The notes beneath the pieces are model-generated. The model saw nothing but the letters and a program-made list of their open reading frames with translations, did no database searches and had not been told where the DNA came from. Below are positions 31,523 through 42,366 of a DNA stretch of 64,000 nucleotides, in pieces; position 1 is the first letter of the stretch; the number at the start of each line of letters is the position of its first letter. Source of the DNA: Dipteris shenzhenensis. Taxonomy: Eukaryota > Polypodiophyta > Polypodiopsida > Gleicheniales. Made by a program: the position numbers and the translations under genes. Location: the NCBI GenBank assembly GCA_047967505.1, contig CM106541.1; one strand, given 5' to 3'.

Positions 31523-32264
31523 ATGGATGCAGCTCCAGAAATGGCTTCTACCATTGTTCCAAATCTTGGGGAGTCGGGTTTCCATGGGCAACAAAGCCTT
31601 CGGGCAATGAAGCAAGCTGCTAGGTTGGAGGGCTCTGCAATTTCTGACATTGTGTTGTCATCTTTTCCTGAGCCAGATAGCCTTCATGTGATAAATCAAG
31701 TTTTAGCAAGGGCCGAGACTTCAACCCATGGAGCAAATCACGGTCCCAAGTTGCCTTCAAAGCATTTTAAGTCTAGCCGCGAACGTCGCACTGCTAATAT
31801 AATAAAACGACTTACAAGGGGGAGAGCTTCAACCCATGCAACTGAGCATTCAAGTCATTACAATCTTTTAAAGTCCATTCAAGCCATGTGCGAGAATAAT
31901 AAGGATGCATGTGCCATGAACACACGATATTTGGGCTCTTTGTGGGGAGAAATCCATTCAGATGGTGCTGCAGTAATAGCGCAGGGCATGGCAGAATTCC
32001 CTGGAACTCTCATTGCAAGGATTTCTCAAATTGAGAATAGCGTTAAGGAATCTAATCAATGGATGCAACAGATTTTGGGGAGAGGTGGAGAAGGGGCAGT
32101 CACTATGTGAGAATGGGTGTAGACTACAAGTTGATAAGCTGAAAGAACAAGTTCAGCTACTGTCCACTAAGGTGTCAATGTTCAAAGTTGGTTTAAATAG
32201 GCTAACTGCTTTGATGACCAGGATGAGCCGTAAACTAGAGCAGGTCGCAACCCGTGATAATTAA
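31523..32264 (+). CDS. Unrecognised Helitron-internal ORF, basic patch and C-terminal coiled coil
   Basis: ATG at 31523 opens a frame of about 195 codons to 32110. The overlapping frame up to 32264 adds a helical tail (DKLKEQVQLLSTKV, LMTRMSRKLEQVA) that looks like the natural continuation, so one frameshift near 32090-32110 or a small intron is likely. Visible features are a basic patch SSRERRTANIIKRLTRGR (possible nuclear localisation or nucleic-acid binding), acidic/Ser-rich flanks and a heptad-like C-terminus. I do not recognise the family, and it does not look like the RPA-type proteins some plant Helitrons carry. It lies about 0.7 kb upstream of the Rep-helicase on the same strand, so it may be an accessory gene of the element or a captured host gene. 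Confidence 0.4.
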
Positions 32265-32482
32265 GAGACTCCTAAGACTTTTATGTCACTTTTTGTACTG
32301 GAATCCCAAATGCTTCTATGGGATTCATGTACTTGGGTTGCCCTTATGTTATTTGGCAAGACAAGTTTGACTCCTGAGACTTTTATGTCACTTTTTGTAC
32401 TGGAATCCCAAATGCTTCTATGGGATTCATGTAGTTGGGTTGCCCTTATGTTGTTTGGCAAGACAAGTTTTTTGCAAATGAT
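32264..32482 (+). repeat. 108 bp tandem duplication
   Basis: Two near-identical units from GAGACT(CCTA)...TTTTATGTCACTTTTTG to GGCAAGACAAGTTT. The plus and minus open frames repeat accordingly and are not called as genes. Confidence 0.9.
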
Positions 32483-32949
32483 TATATTTACTTTCATTTG
32501 ACATATATATGGCAATGGAAGCTAATTTAATTCAATATTTGAATTGCCTATTGTTCCTTCCCATTTTCGTTTTATTTAAGATATACTCAAATATTTGTAA
32601 TTTCTTTGCATCATGTATTCGCATAAATGCTGATGCAATGCTTATACTTTTTTTGAGATGGTCAACTTTGAGTTTTTTTAGATATGTTAACTTTGGTTTT
32701 TATGTTTCAAATGATGGTTGCACATATGGTATTGTATTTTGCTCACATGTTGAAAAAATATGAGCATCACTCTTACCAAAGATAGTGAGACACTGAAACT
32801 TGGTCATGGGACACTATGAGTTCAATGCATAGATGGTCCGCTCTCAATTTTAGATAGATGGGAAAGGGATGGCTTTGTCATGGTTAGGGATGATGCATAA
32901 GTTATTTGATTAATCTATTTTTCCCTTTGAGGAATAGATATTTATGTAG
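32483..32949. other. AT-rich spacer before the Rep-helicase
   Basis: No recognisable gene. Probably holds the promoter and leader of the Rep-helicase. The 84-codon frame at 32509-32763 is Phe/Ile/Leu-rich from AT content. Confidence 0.4.
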
Positions 32950-33483
32950 TTGGTTGAGTGGATACAGAAGATGGCAAGACAAATAGAAGAGAGGCTACAT
33001 TCAATACATTCTCATAGGAGAAGATTGTTGGATTCAACGCGGGCAGCCCGTCGTGCTTATGCTATACAAAGAACAAGGTCTAAAACACAAGGTGCTAGAA
33101 GCATGAGGGTGGATGTGGAATCTATGGGTGTAGAAGTAGGAGTTTACAGTCAACACAATCAGATACTTGGATGCAGTAATGTAGCGTGCATTGTGGCTGA
33201 AAATACAATGGACCTCAATACTTCAGTAACAGTAGGTAGAGTGCATCAACATGCTTCAGTGATAGGTACACCTACTCAAATGGATTCAACGCGGGCGGCC
33301 CGTCGTAGTTATGCTATACAAAGAACAAGGTCGAAAACACAAGGAGTTAGAAGCGTGAGCGTGGCTGTGGAATCTATGGATGTAGAAGACGGCCTTCGCA
33401 GACAACAGGACCAAATGTATGGGCACAGTAATGTAGCGTGCATTGCTGAAAATAAATGGACGTCAATACTTTACCAATTGTAG
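32950..33483 (+). pseudogene. Rep-helicase N-terminal repeat region, part 1
   Basis: Opens the Rep-helicase reading region. From 33031 a unit of about 83 codons begins at DSTRAARR(A/S/I)YAIQRTRS(K/R)TQ, continues through VESM(G/D)VE and SNVACI.AEN, and ends with a His/Ala-rich VIGT.TQM. Copies start at 33031, 33283 and 33531, with a partial fourth (DATRDATHLRARRR) at 33779. Each unit is Arg-rich with a conserved helix-like start. The frame breaks near 33450: AAATAAATGG here against AAATAGAATGG in the next copy is one base missing, so the protein moves into the frame used by the next feature. I know of no such array in described Helitron N-termini, but cannot check databases. Confidence 0.6.
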
Positions 33484-35375
33484 ATAATGAGCATGAACAT
33501 GCTCCAGTAATAGGTACAAGTACTCAAATGGATTCAACGCGGGCGGCCCGTCGCATTTATGCTATACAAAGAACAAGGTCGAGAACACAAGTTGCTAGAA
33601 GTGTGAGGGGGGCAATGGAATCTATGGATGTAGAAGTTGGCCTACGCAGAGAACAGAATCAAATGCATGGGCATAGTAATGTAGCATGCACTGCTGAAAA
33701 TAGAATGGACCTCCATACTGCACCAATAGTACGTAATGAGCATGAACATGCTCCAGTAGTATGTACAACTACTCAAATGGATGCAACCAGGGATGCTACT
33801 CATTTAAGAGCCCGAAGGCGTGTTGTTCACAATAGGGCTATGATTTTGGGTGCAGGGGGGAGCCTCTCTATCTTGCATACTTTTCCGTTAAGGGAAAATG
33901 TAGAGCATCCATCTTTGTATCCACTGGTCTTCAATGCTCCTTCTGTTCATGCACTCGGATCCATGGATCATACATGTAGCTTTTGCCAGGCTCAACTGTG
34001 GAAACAAGAGACGCGAATGCATATGCATCAAGTTGTGGGCAAGCACTGTTGCAAAGTTGGTCGTGTGTCATTGTTGCCGTTAGAAGAACCACTAGAGATT
34101 TTGAGAGTTCTACTGCACGGACATGTTGCTAGAAGCAGACTATTTAAGAAAAACATTAGGGCTTATAATAGTGCCATGGCATTTGTTTCATTGGGAGCCC
34201 ATGTTGATCAAATATTCCGTGGGAATGGGGGTATACAAAACTTTCGAGTCCATGGTAGTGTGTATCATCAGGTTGGAAATTTGTTGCCGGATGAGGCTAG
34301 GCAAGAGATGCCACGTTTTGCACAATTGTACGTGTATGATACTGATCATGAACTAGAACACCGTTTAGATGGGATGCCTGGTTTGGATCCAGGCATTTTG
34401 GAGTTGTTGCAGAGGATGATGCATGAATGCAATCCATATGCCAGTGCATTGATGGCTATTGGGCAAGTGCTAAGAACAAATCCACATACAAACCTGAGGA
34501 TGGTTATTTGTGAGAGCCGCTCCACCTCAAGGCAGTACTTGGCTCCTATGGCTAGCGAGGTTGCTGCAATCATGCCAAGACAAGGGGATGACTTCGATAT
34601 TGGAAATCGAGACATTCAGATTTTTAGCCGCAATGGGTTTGTGCGTAGAATATCTAATTTGCACCGATCATACATGCCTCTCATGTATGTTCTTTTGTTC
34701 CCTCGGGGAGAAGATGGTTGGCATCCATATATCCCATATAGTGATGTTCCTAATCACACACCATTGCATGAGATACATGGACAGAGTTGTGTCACCCAGA
34801 GACAATACTACGCATATCTTTTGCAAGTGAGATATGATACAAATGCATGTCTTTTGCGTGGGGGTAGATTGCTGCAGCAATACATGGTTGATGCCTACAG
34901 TAGCATGGAAGAGTCTAGGTTGGTGTGGATACGAAACAACCAAGCTTCCCTACGCACTGAAGTCTATCAAGGGTTGATGGACATGGTGAATACAGCTGAT
35001 GGGACACGTACTGTGCTTGGCAATGCTGCAGGGCGTAGGGTGGTGTTGCCTTCTTCTTTTACGAGAGGGCCTCGGTATATGTGCCAGCTATACCAAGATG
35101 CTATGGCAATTGTCAGAAAAAGGGGCAAACCGGATTTATTCATAACATTCACCTATAATCCCAAATGGCCTGAAATATCTATAGCATTGTTGCCGGGGCA
35201 AACTGCACAAGACCGTCCAGATTTGACAGCCCGTGTGTTTTTCCAAAAGCATAAGGACATGATGCAGTCAATTACAAAACATAATTTGTTTGGGAAGGTG
35301 GCTGAATATGTGAGTGTCATAGAGTTTCAAAGAGGTTTCACAAGAGAGGCCTGCCACACTCACACATATTGTTGA
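33456..35375 (+). pseudogene. Helitron Rep-helicase, N-terminal and Rep region
   Basis: 639 codons. The first ~110 residues finish the 83-residue repeat array. Then come a CX2C/HX4-5H/C-type zinc-finger-like segment (CSFCQAQLWKQE ... HQVVGKHCC, near 33975-34055) and the Helitron-like N domain, with YVLLFPRGEDGWHP, YYAYLLQVR, GGRLLQQYMVDAYSSMEESRLVWIR, YMCQLYQDAMAIVRKRGKPDLFITFTYNPKWPEI. The last block is the family's most recognisable signature. The frame ends at 35375 because an 11-12 bp imperfect tandem duplication (35325-35346) shifts the frame just before the HUH motif, which is read in the next frame. Rep of this family nicks and joins DNA for rolling-circle-type transposition in the nucleus. 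Confidence 0.93.
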
Positions 35376-37015
35376 TATTAGAAAGTGGTTTCAAACCCTT
35401 GGAGATCGGTCACTATGACCGATTAGTGTGTGTGGAGTTGCCAGATAAGGCTATGTTCCCGGAGTTGCATGATATTATTGGGCAATGTAATGTCCATGGT
35501 CCGTGTGGTGCACTAAATCCATCTGCATCTTGCATGGTTGATGGAAAATGCATTCGTCATTATCCACGTGGATTCTCACAGACGACTATTGTTGGCAACG
35601 ATGGCTATCCAGTTTACATGCGTTGTGATGATGGTAGAAAGATACAAGTGAAAGGGGGTGTGATTGATAATCGTTGGATTGTGCCATTTAATCCTTTCCT
35701 CTCCATGAAGTACAAGGCACACATCAATGTTGAAATATGCTCCACAATCACTGCAGTTAAGTATTTGTATAAATATGTGTACAAAGGTCATGACAGAGCC
35801 ATTATCAAGATGCAGCTAAATAATGCAGGAGAGCAAGGGCATTTGCACAACATAGTTGACGGTGGCATTGATGAGATTAGTAGTTACTTAGATGCACGTT
35901 ACGTGTCAGCATCAAAAGCATGTTGGCGGATTTATGAGTATGCCACGCACGATGAAAAACCCGATGTGCAAAGATTGCAAGTTCATCTTCCGATGCGCAA
36001 TAACATCATCTTTCGAGATGATGATGATTTGCAAAATGTTGTAGGTAGGGAACAAAATCAAAAGACCACCCTCACAGAATGGTTCACTTATAATCAGTTG
36101 CAATATGACGCAAGCAACTTGCTGTATGGTGACTTGCCAGACAAGTTGGTTTGGAACAAAACCAGTAAGCGATGGACTAGAAGACAAAAGGGGAATACCA
36201 TAGGTCAGATGTACAATATTTCCCCCTCAGCTGGTGAGCTCTACTTCATGCGTATGCTTCTTAATGTGTGCACGGGATGCAAGTCCTTTGATGACCTACG
36301 TACTTTTGACAGCCAAGTGTACCCTACTTTCAAGGCAGCATGCATAGCACGGGGATTGTTGGAGAGTGATGATGAATGGTTTGTGTGTATGCAAGAGGCT
36401 GTGTTTTATCAAAATAGTGCACAATTGAGACACCTATTTGTCACAATATTGGTTTTTTGTGAGCCAACATCTCCTCAACTTTTGTGGGAAAAATTTTCCC
36501 TTGAGCTTTCGGATGATTTTTTTAATATATTGGAATCAAGTATGGGGAATTTAATTGGTCATCGTGAACTAGCAATAAAGAAGGCTATATTGCACTTAGA
36601 GCACATTCTTCAACAACATGGGCGAAGGTTGGCTGAGTTTGACGGAATGCCTGTTGTAGATAGAACATCTTTGTCAGAAGCTGGAAATGGCTTATTGCAA
36701 GAAGAAAGAATGTTTGATTGTGTGAAAGAAGCACAGACTGCCCAGCAAATGGAAATGTCCTTGAATCACTGTCAACGTGCTGCATTCGATCGGATTTTGG
36801 CAAGGGTTTATGGAGATGGTGGTGAGGTCTTTTTTCTTGATGGTATAGGAGGGTCTGGAAAGACCTTTCTCTACAATTGCTTGCTCTCTCGATTGCGTGG
36901 GAGGGGCTCATCGCTTTGGCATGTGCATCTTCTGGGATTGCTGCATTTTGCTACTAGCCAATGGATGCACGGCACACTCACAATTCAAGATACCGTTGGA
37001 GCTGGATGGTACTAG
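35340..37015 (+). pseudogene. Helitron Rep-helicase, HUH/two-Tyr Rep core to Walker A
   Basis: In this frame the HUH motif reads GLPHSH at 35348-35365 (family form GLPHAH), followed by ILLILESG. About 130 codons on, KYLYKYVYKGHD (near 35759) supplies the paired tyrosines expected of Helitron Rep. A CNVHGPCG...CMVDGKCIRHYPR stretch typical of the family lies between them. Later come LTEWF, ARRxKG-like RRQKGNTIGQMY, ELYFMRMLLN and the helicase start LNHCQRAAFDRIL with Walker A FLDGIGGSGKTFLYN (36838-36880). The frame is lost after SRLRGRG near 36900; the conserved GLIALACASSGIAA is read in a third frame over 36905-36945. Confidence 0.93.
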
Positions 37016-38192
37016 CAGTTGCAATATTAAGGTTAATAGTCAACTCGCAGATGTTTTGAAGATGGCTAGGCTGATAATATGGGATGAGGCACCCATGACT
37101 CACCGATTTGCTTTCGAGGCACTAGACAGAACTTTGCGAGATATCATGTCCAATGAGCAACTTTTTGGTGGGAAGGTGGTATTGTTGGGGGGGGATTTTA
37201 GGCAAGTCTTGCCAATTCTTCCAAAGGCAGGACGAGAGGACATTGTCAATGCTACCTTATGCCACTCAAGGATTTGGGGTCGCACTACAGTATTGAAGTT
37301 AACGCAGAATATGCGGGTCCTTCGGAATGGTGATAATTGTGCTGAGCAAGAGTTCATGCAATGGGTTCTGGACATTGGCAATGGGATAAATAGATGTACA
37401 AAAGAAGATACTGTTGTGATTCCATCGCATATGCTTTTAGAGACAAAGTCCATGGAAGGCCTCATTAGATGGGTGTATCGAGGGCTTGCAACTATTTTGG
37501 ACTATGCACCATACTTTCGAGAGCGTGCTATTCTTGCACCTCGAAACATCAAGGTTGATGCAATTAATTCTACGACATTGAAGGCAATGCCCGGTGAGGA
37601 AAGGGAGTACCTAAGTGCAGACTCAGTGGACAACTTAGGGGGAGATTCCTTTTTGTTTGCAGTCGAGTATTTGAATAGTCTTGATCTTGGTGGTGGATAT
37701 CCCCCGCATCGGTTGGTTTTGAAAAGGAATGCTCCTATAATTTTGTTGCGTAATTTGAATCCTCGCCAGGGTTTGTGCAATGGGACATGGTTGATATGCA
37801 AAGAGTTTCACACAAAAGTGTTGGAAGCTGAAATCATTACAGGTAACAATGCTGGTGATAGAACGTTTATTCCAAGGATAACATTCATTCCGACCAACGT
37901 TAAACTTCCATTCAACATGAGGAGATGGCAATTTCCTATCCGATTGGCATTTGGCATGACAATCAATAAGTCACAGGGCCAAACATTGTCAATTTTGGGG
38001 CTGTACTTGGCGACACCGGTATTCAGTCATGGCCAATTATATGTGGCATTTTCACGTATCCGAGCATCAAACGCTGTTAAGGTTTTCATTTCGCAGAGTG
38101 CGTCTGATGCCAGGGGTGAGGAGATGGATAATACTTCTACCACAAATGTTGTGTACAAGGAAGTTTTGCAATTGGCAACAGCAAGAGCCTAG
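36897..38192 (+). pseudogene. Helitron Rep-helicase, PIF1-like helicase C-terminal part
   Basis: From LLLANGCTAHSQFKIPLELD (36945) the PIF1-type helicase continues unbroken to a stop at 38190. Walker B IIWDEAPM (37075) is followed by GGDFRQVLPI, LTQNMR, RERAILAPRN, NLNPRQGLCNGTW, RRWQFPIRLAFGMTINKSQGQTL and LYVAFSRI, the helicase motifs in the right order. This part looks complete and full-length. It moves DNA strands apart during rolling-circle transposition. Its last ~130 codons (from KEFHTKVLEAE, 37799) are the source of the 5' part of every repeated 3' module downstream. Confidence 0.93.
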
Positions 38193-38509
38193 GAGTATGA
38201 CATTGCTCTTTCAAGCCCTCCTCAGACTTTCTTGGGTGGAAAATCTTCATTTCGGTAATCTTTGTATAGCTTTTTTTAAGTTCTTTCAGTATTCCAACTA
38301 TCATAGGTCTTTGGGAATGTTGGCTATTTATACAAAGATGAAGTGAGACGTAATATTTCATGACTTTGTCCTTGATAATGTTTGGATTTCATTTTTAATT
38401 TGAGTTATGGGTTTGCAATACACTACAGGCTATTTTCTCTTCAAAGCCTATTGTTTTTTTCTAGTATATGTAGATTGACACGTGCATTCTTTTTTTGCAA
38501 TGTGATAGG
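38193..38509 (+). other. Spacer between helicase and RGG-box gene
   Basis: AT-rich. Probably contains the helicase 3' UTR and the promoter/leader of the next gene. A pyrimidine run TTGTTTTTTTCTAG and TTCTTTTTTTGCAATGTGATAG precede the ATG at 38510 and could be acceptors of a 5' UTR intron. This spacer is deleted in array units 2 and 3 and partly kept in unit 5. Confidence 0.45.
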
Positions 38510-39282
38510 ATGTCTAGGCAGTTCACATTTGTCACCAAAACAAGAGCACAGGTGCAAGGTACATAGTTGCTTGACAACCACGTTTTATGTTGACACGTTT
38601 AATAGTATAGTCACTCACTTTTAGAAAATTGTAGATCCTCCGGGCTGGGGATCTCTGGAGAGCGCACAACTGTTGTTGGATTTGCTTGAGCTGGAGAGCT
38701 ACCTTGGGTAAGAACTGTGTGCATTGTTTAATGCTTTATTTTTGTTAAAACAAAAGTCTTTTTGGATTATATTTGAGTGGGAAAACATGCTATTGTTTGT
38801 CTTTTAGGACTGTTCCTAATTCAGGGTTTCTAATGAATCTCCACGTCCACAATCCTTTGGATGGACGAGTCCATTTGGGATATTACGCTGTCCTGGCTTG
38901 CCGGCTTCATAGGGATGATGGACCACAGACCATCACTGTTCGTTGGCTGGGATACTATGAATGTGTGTGGACACGAATTTTCTATCGAGGGCAAAATGGG
39001 GACTACACGTACACCTTTGCTAGCATTGTTGACAGCCCTTTGCGTTTGAGTAAGTACTCTAAAGAATGAGTTGGGTTTTACCAACATACATGTATAAAAG
39101 TTTTATGGCTCAATAATTATAGTTTCTAAATTGTCTTTCTATGTGATGCTGGTCTAGATACGATTGTTGGTACTCCATTGTATGTTCGTAGCCGAGGTGG
39201 ACGCGGCGGACGTGGTGGACGTAGACAAAATGGCCGTCGCAGGCTTTTCCCTGCAGTACATGGCCGCAGACTTTTCCCTTAG
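38510..39282 (+). CDS. Predicted four-exon gene, RGG-box protein (162 aa), Helitron 3' accessory gene
   Basis: Exons by GT-AG reading: 38510-38558, 38635-38707, 38808-39049, 39158-39282; phases fit (489 nt, stop TAG). Introns are 76, 100 and 108 bases; donors are GTACAT, GTAAGA and GTAAGT, acceptors TTGTAG, TTTTAG and TCTAG. Starts MSRQFTFVTKTRAQ, then helical ESAQLLLDLLELESYLG, a central globular-looking part with HVHNPLDGRVHLGYYAVLA, TVRWLGYYECVWTRIFYRG and DYTYTFASIVD, and an Arg/Gly tail VRSRGGRGGRGGRR ending GRRLFP. RGG boxes bind RNA or single-stranded DNA. I do not recognise the central domain. Four more copies (in array units 2-5) are broken by stops, deletions or splice-site loss. 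Splicing is a prediction and further 5' exons are possible. Confidence 0.6.
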
Positions 39283-39714
39283 GGATGTTTGTGTGTGTAT
39301 TGTAGATTTTGTATGTTCAGTTATCACCTTATTTTGCGGCTGTGTATTTGGATATATCAGTCAGTTCTTTGATGTAGCTATTGCATGTTCAGACATGTGA
39401 CTGCACTTTTGGATGTGATATTTTTTGAAGTACTCTGTCATAGAGAAATTTTTTATTGGACATGGCAGATGTGGAGTACATGGCCGGCACAGGCTTTTCC
39501 CTATAGTACATGGCCGCAGACTTTTCCCTTTAGGGATATTTGTGTGTCTATTGTACATTTTGTATATTCAGTTATGACTTTGTATGCGGATGTGTATTTG
39601 GACATATCAATGAGTTCTCTAGTTTCACTTTCAGATGCAATATTTTGAAGTACTATGTCGTAGACATTTTTTTTGGTTAGAATATGTTGCTGGTTTCAGA
39701 CATTTTAGCATCTT
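39283..39714 (+). other. 3' region of module 1 (UTR-like, repeated CTTTTCCCT words)
   Basis: AT-rich DNA after the RGG gene stop. It repeats blocks derived from the gene's own end (CATGGCCG(C)AGACTTTTCCCTT(T)AGGGAT... GTTCAGTTATGACTTT) at about 39255-39330 and 39505-39600, i.e. an internal ~250 bp duplication seen in all modules. Confidence 0.6.
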
Positions 39715-39766
39715 GAGACCCGGTGGAGCGGGTCGCTAGCCCATCGTAGACGGGTCAGGTTACTCG
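39715..39766 (+). other. Internal Helitron 3' terminus, module 1
   Basis: GACCCGGTGGAGCGGGTC hairpin, then CCCATCGTAGACGGG (one A-C mismatch in the stem), then TCAGGTTACTCG ending at 39766. It joins directly to a second copy of the helicase tail (AAAAAGTTTCACACG). Confidence 0.8.
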
Positions 39767-41127
39767 AAAAAGTTTCACACGAAAGTGTTAGAAGCTAAAA
39801 TCATTATTGGTACCAATGCTGGTGATAGAACGTTTATTCGAAGGATAACATTCATTCCGACCAAGCTTAAACTTCCATTCGACATGAGGAGATGACAGGA
39901 GCGCAGGTGCAAGGTACATAGTTGCTTGACAACCACGTTTTATGTTGACATGTTTAATAGTATAGTCACTCACTTTTAGAAAATTGCTGATCGTATGGGC
40001 TGGGGATCTCTGGAGAGCGCGCAACTGTTGTTGGATTTGCTTGAGTTGGAGAGCTACCTTGGGTAAGAATCGTGTACATTGTTTGTTGCTTTATTTTTTT
40101 GTTAAAATAAAAGGTTTTTTTTCGATTATATGTGAGTGGGAAAACATGCTATTGTTTGTCTTTTAGGACTGTTCCTGATTCAGGGTTTCTAATGAATCTC
40201 CACGTCCACAATCCTTTGGATGGACGAGTCCATTTGAGATAATACGCTATCCTGGCTTGCCGGCTTCATAGGGATGATGGACCACAGACCATCACTATTC
40301 GTTGGCTGGGATACTATGAATGTGTGTGGACACGAATTTTCTATCGAGGGCAAAATGGGGACTACACGTACACCTTTGCCAGCATTGTTGACAGCCCTTT
40401 GCATCTGAGTAAGTACTCTAAAGAATGAGTTGGGTTTTACCAACATACATGTATAAAAGTTTTATGGCTCAATAATTATAGTTTCTAAATTGTCTTTCTA
40501 TGTGATGCTGGTCCAGATATGATTGCTGGTACTCCGTTGTATGTTCGTAGCCATGGTGGATGCGGCGGACATGGTGGACGTAGACTGAATGGCCGTCGCA
40601 GGCTTTTCCCTGCAGTACATGACCGCCAGCCTTTTCCCTTAGGGATGTTTGTGTGTGTATTGTAGATTTTGTATGTTCAGTTATGACTTTCTTTTGTGGA
40701 TGTGTAGTTGGATATATCAGTCAGTTCTTTGATGTAACTATTGCATGTTCAGACATGTGACTGCACTTTTGGATGTGATATTTTTTGAAGTACTCTGTCA
40801 TAGAGAAATTTTTTATTGGACATGGCAGATGTGGAGTACATGGCCGGCACAGGCTTTTCCCTATAGTACATGGCCGCAGACTTTTCCCTTTAGGGATGTT
40901 TGTGTGTCTATTGTACATTTTGTATGTTCAGTTATGACTTTGTATGCGGATGTGTATTTGGACATATCCATGAGTTCTCTGGTTTCACTTTCGGATGCAA
41001 TATTTTGAAGTACTATGTCGTAGACCTTTTTTTTTTGTTATAATATGTTGCTGGTTTCACACATTTTAGCATCTTGAGACCCGGCGGAGCGGGTCGCTAG
41101 CCCATCGTAGATGGGTCAGGTTACTCG
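39767..41127 (+). repeat. 3' module, unit 2
   Basis: Starts with the helicase-tail segment equal to 37799-37928, then jumps (deletion of about 610 bases of module 1) to the RGG-gene first exon, with an ATG at 39892 by coincidence of the junction. The RGG gene is broken: the exon 2 acceptor AG is lost (GCTGAT) and exon 3 has an in-frame TAA (TTGAGATAATAC, near 40238). Ends with hairpin CCCATCGTAGATGGG and ...GGTTACTCG at 41127. Confidence 0.9.
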
Positions 41128-42366
41128 AAAAAGTTTTACACGAAAGTGTTAGAAGCTAAAATCATTATTGGTACCAATGCTGGTGATAGAACATTTATTC
41201 GAAGGATAACATTCATTCCGACCAAGCTTAAACTTCCATTCGACATGAGGAGATGACAGGAGCGCAGGTGCAAGGTACATAGTTGCTTGACAACCACGTT
41301 TTATGTTGGCATGTTTAATAGTATAGTCACTCAATTTTAGAAAATTGCAGATCGTATGGGCTAGGGATCTCTGGAGAGCGCGCAACTGTTGTTGGATTTG
41401 CTTGAGCTAGAGAGCTACCTTGGGTAAGAATCGTGTACATTGTTTGTTGCTTTATTCTTTTGTTAAAATAAAAGGTTTTTTTTCGATTATATGTGAGTGG
41501 GAAAACATGCTATTGTTTGTCTTTTAGGACTGTTCCTGATTCAGGGTTTCTAATGAATCTCCACATCCACAATCCTTTGGATGGACGAGTCCATTTGGGA
41601 TAATACGCTGTCCTGGCTTGCCGGCTTTAGAGGGATGATGGACCACAGACCATCACTGTTCGTTGGCTGGGATACTATGAATGTGTGTGGACATGAATTT
41701 TCTATCGAGGGCAAAATGGGGACTACACGTATACCTTTGCCAGCATTGTTGACAGCCCTTTGCGTTTGAGTAAGTACTCTAAAGAATGAGTTGGGTTTTA
41801 CCAACATACATGTATAAAAGTTTTATGGCTCAATAATTATAGTTTCTAAATTGTCTTTCTATGTGATGCTGGTCCAGATATGATTGTTGGTACTCCGTTG
41901 TATGTTCGTAGCCGCGGTGGACGTGGCGGACGTGGTGGACGTAGAGTGAATGGCCGTCGCAGGCTTTTCCCTACAGTACATGGCCGCAGACTTTTCCCTT
42001 AGGGATGTTTGTGTGTGTATTGTAGATTTTGTATGTTCAGTTATGACTTTATTTTGTGGCTGTGTAGTTGGATATATCAATCAGTTCTTCAGGCTTTTCC
42101 CTATAGTACATGGCCGCAGACTTTTCCCTTTAGGGATGTTTGTGTGTCTATTGTAGATTTTGTATGTTCAGTTATGACTTTGTATGCGGATGTGTATTTG
42201 GACATATCAATGAGTTCTCTGGTTTCACTTTCGGATGTAATATTTTGAAGTACTATGTCATAGACATTTTTTTAGGTTAGAATATGTTGCTGGTTTCAGA
42301 CATTTTAGCATCTTGAGACCCGACGGAGCGGGTCGCTAGCCCATCGTAGATGGGTCAGGTTACTCG
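41128..42366 (+). repeat. 3' module, unit 3
   Basis: Same helicase-tail start and the same internal deletion as unit 2, with the shared TAA in exon 3 (GGGATAATACG, near 41603), so units 2 and 3 derive from one another. Exon 2 also has TAG (GGGCTAGGG). A further ~125 bp deletion in the UTR joins CAGTTCTTC to AGGCTTTTCCC near 42090. Ends CCCATCGTAGATGGG and ...TACTCG at 42366. Confidence 0.9.

Noticed and set aside
35576-37931. Minus frames of 70-121 codons opposite Rep-helicase
   Set aside because: Antisense shadows of the helicase coding sequence.
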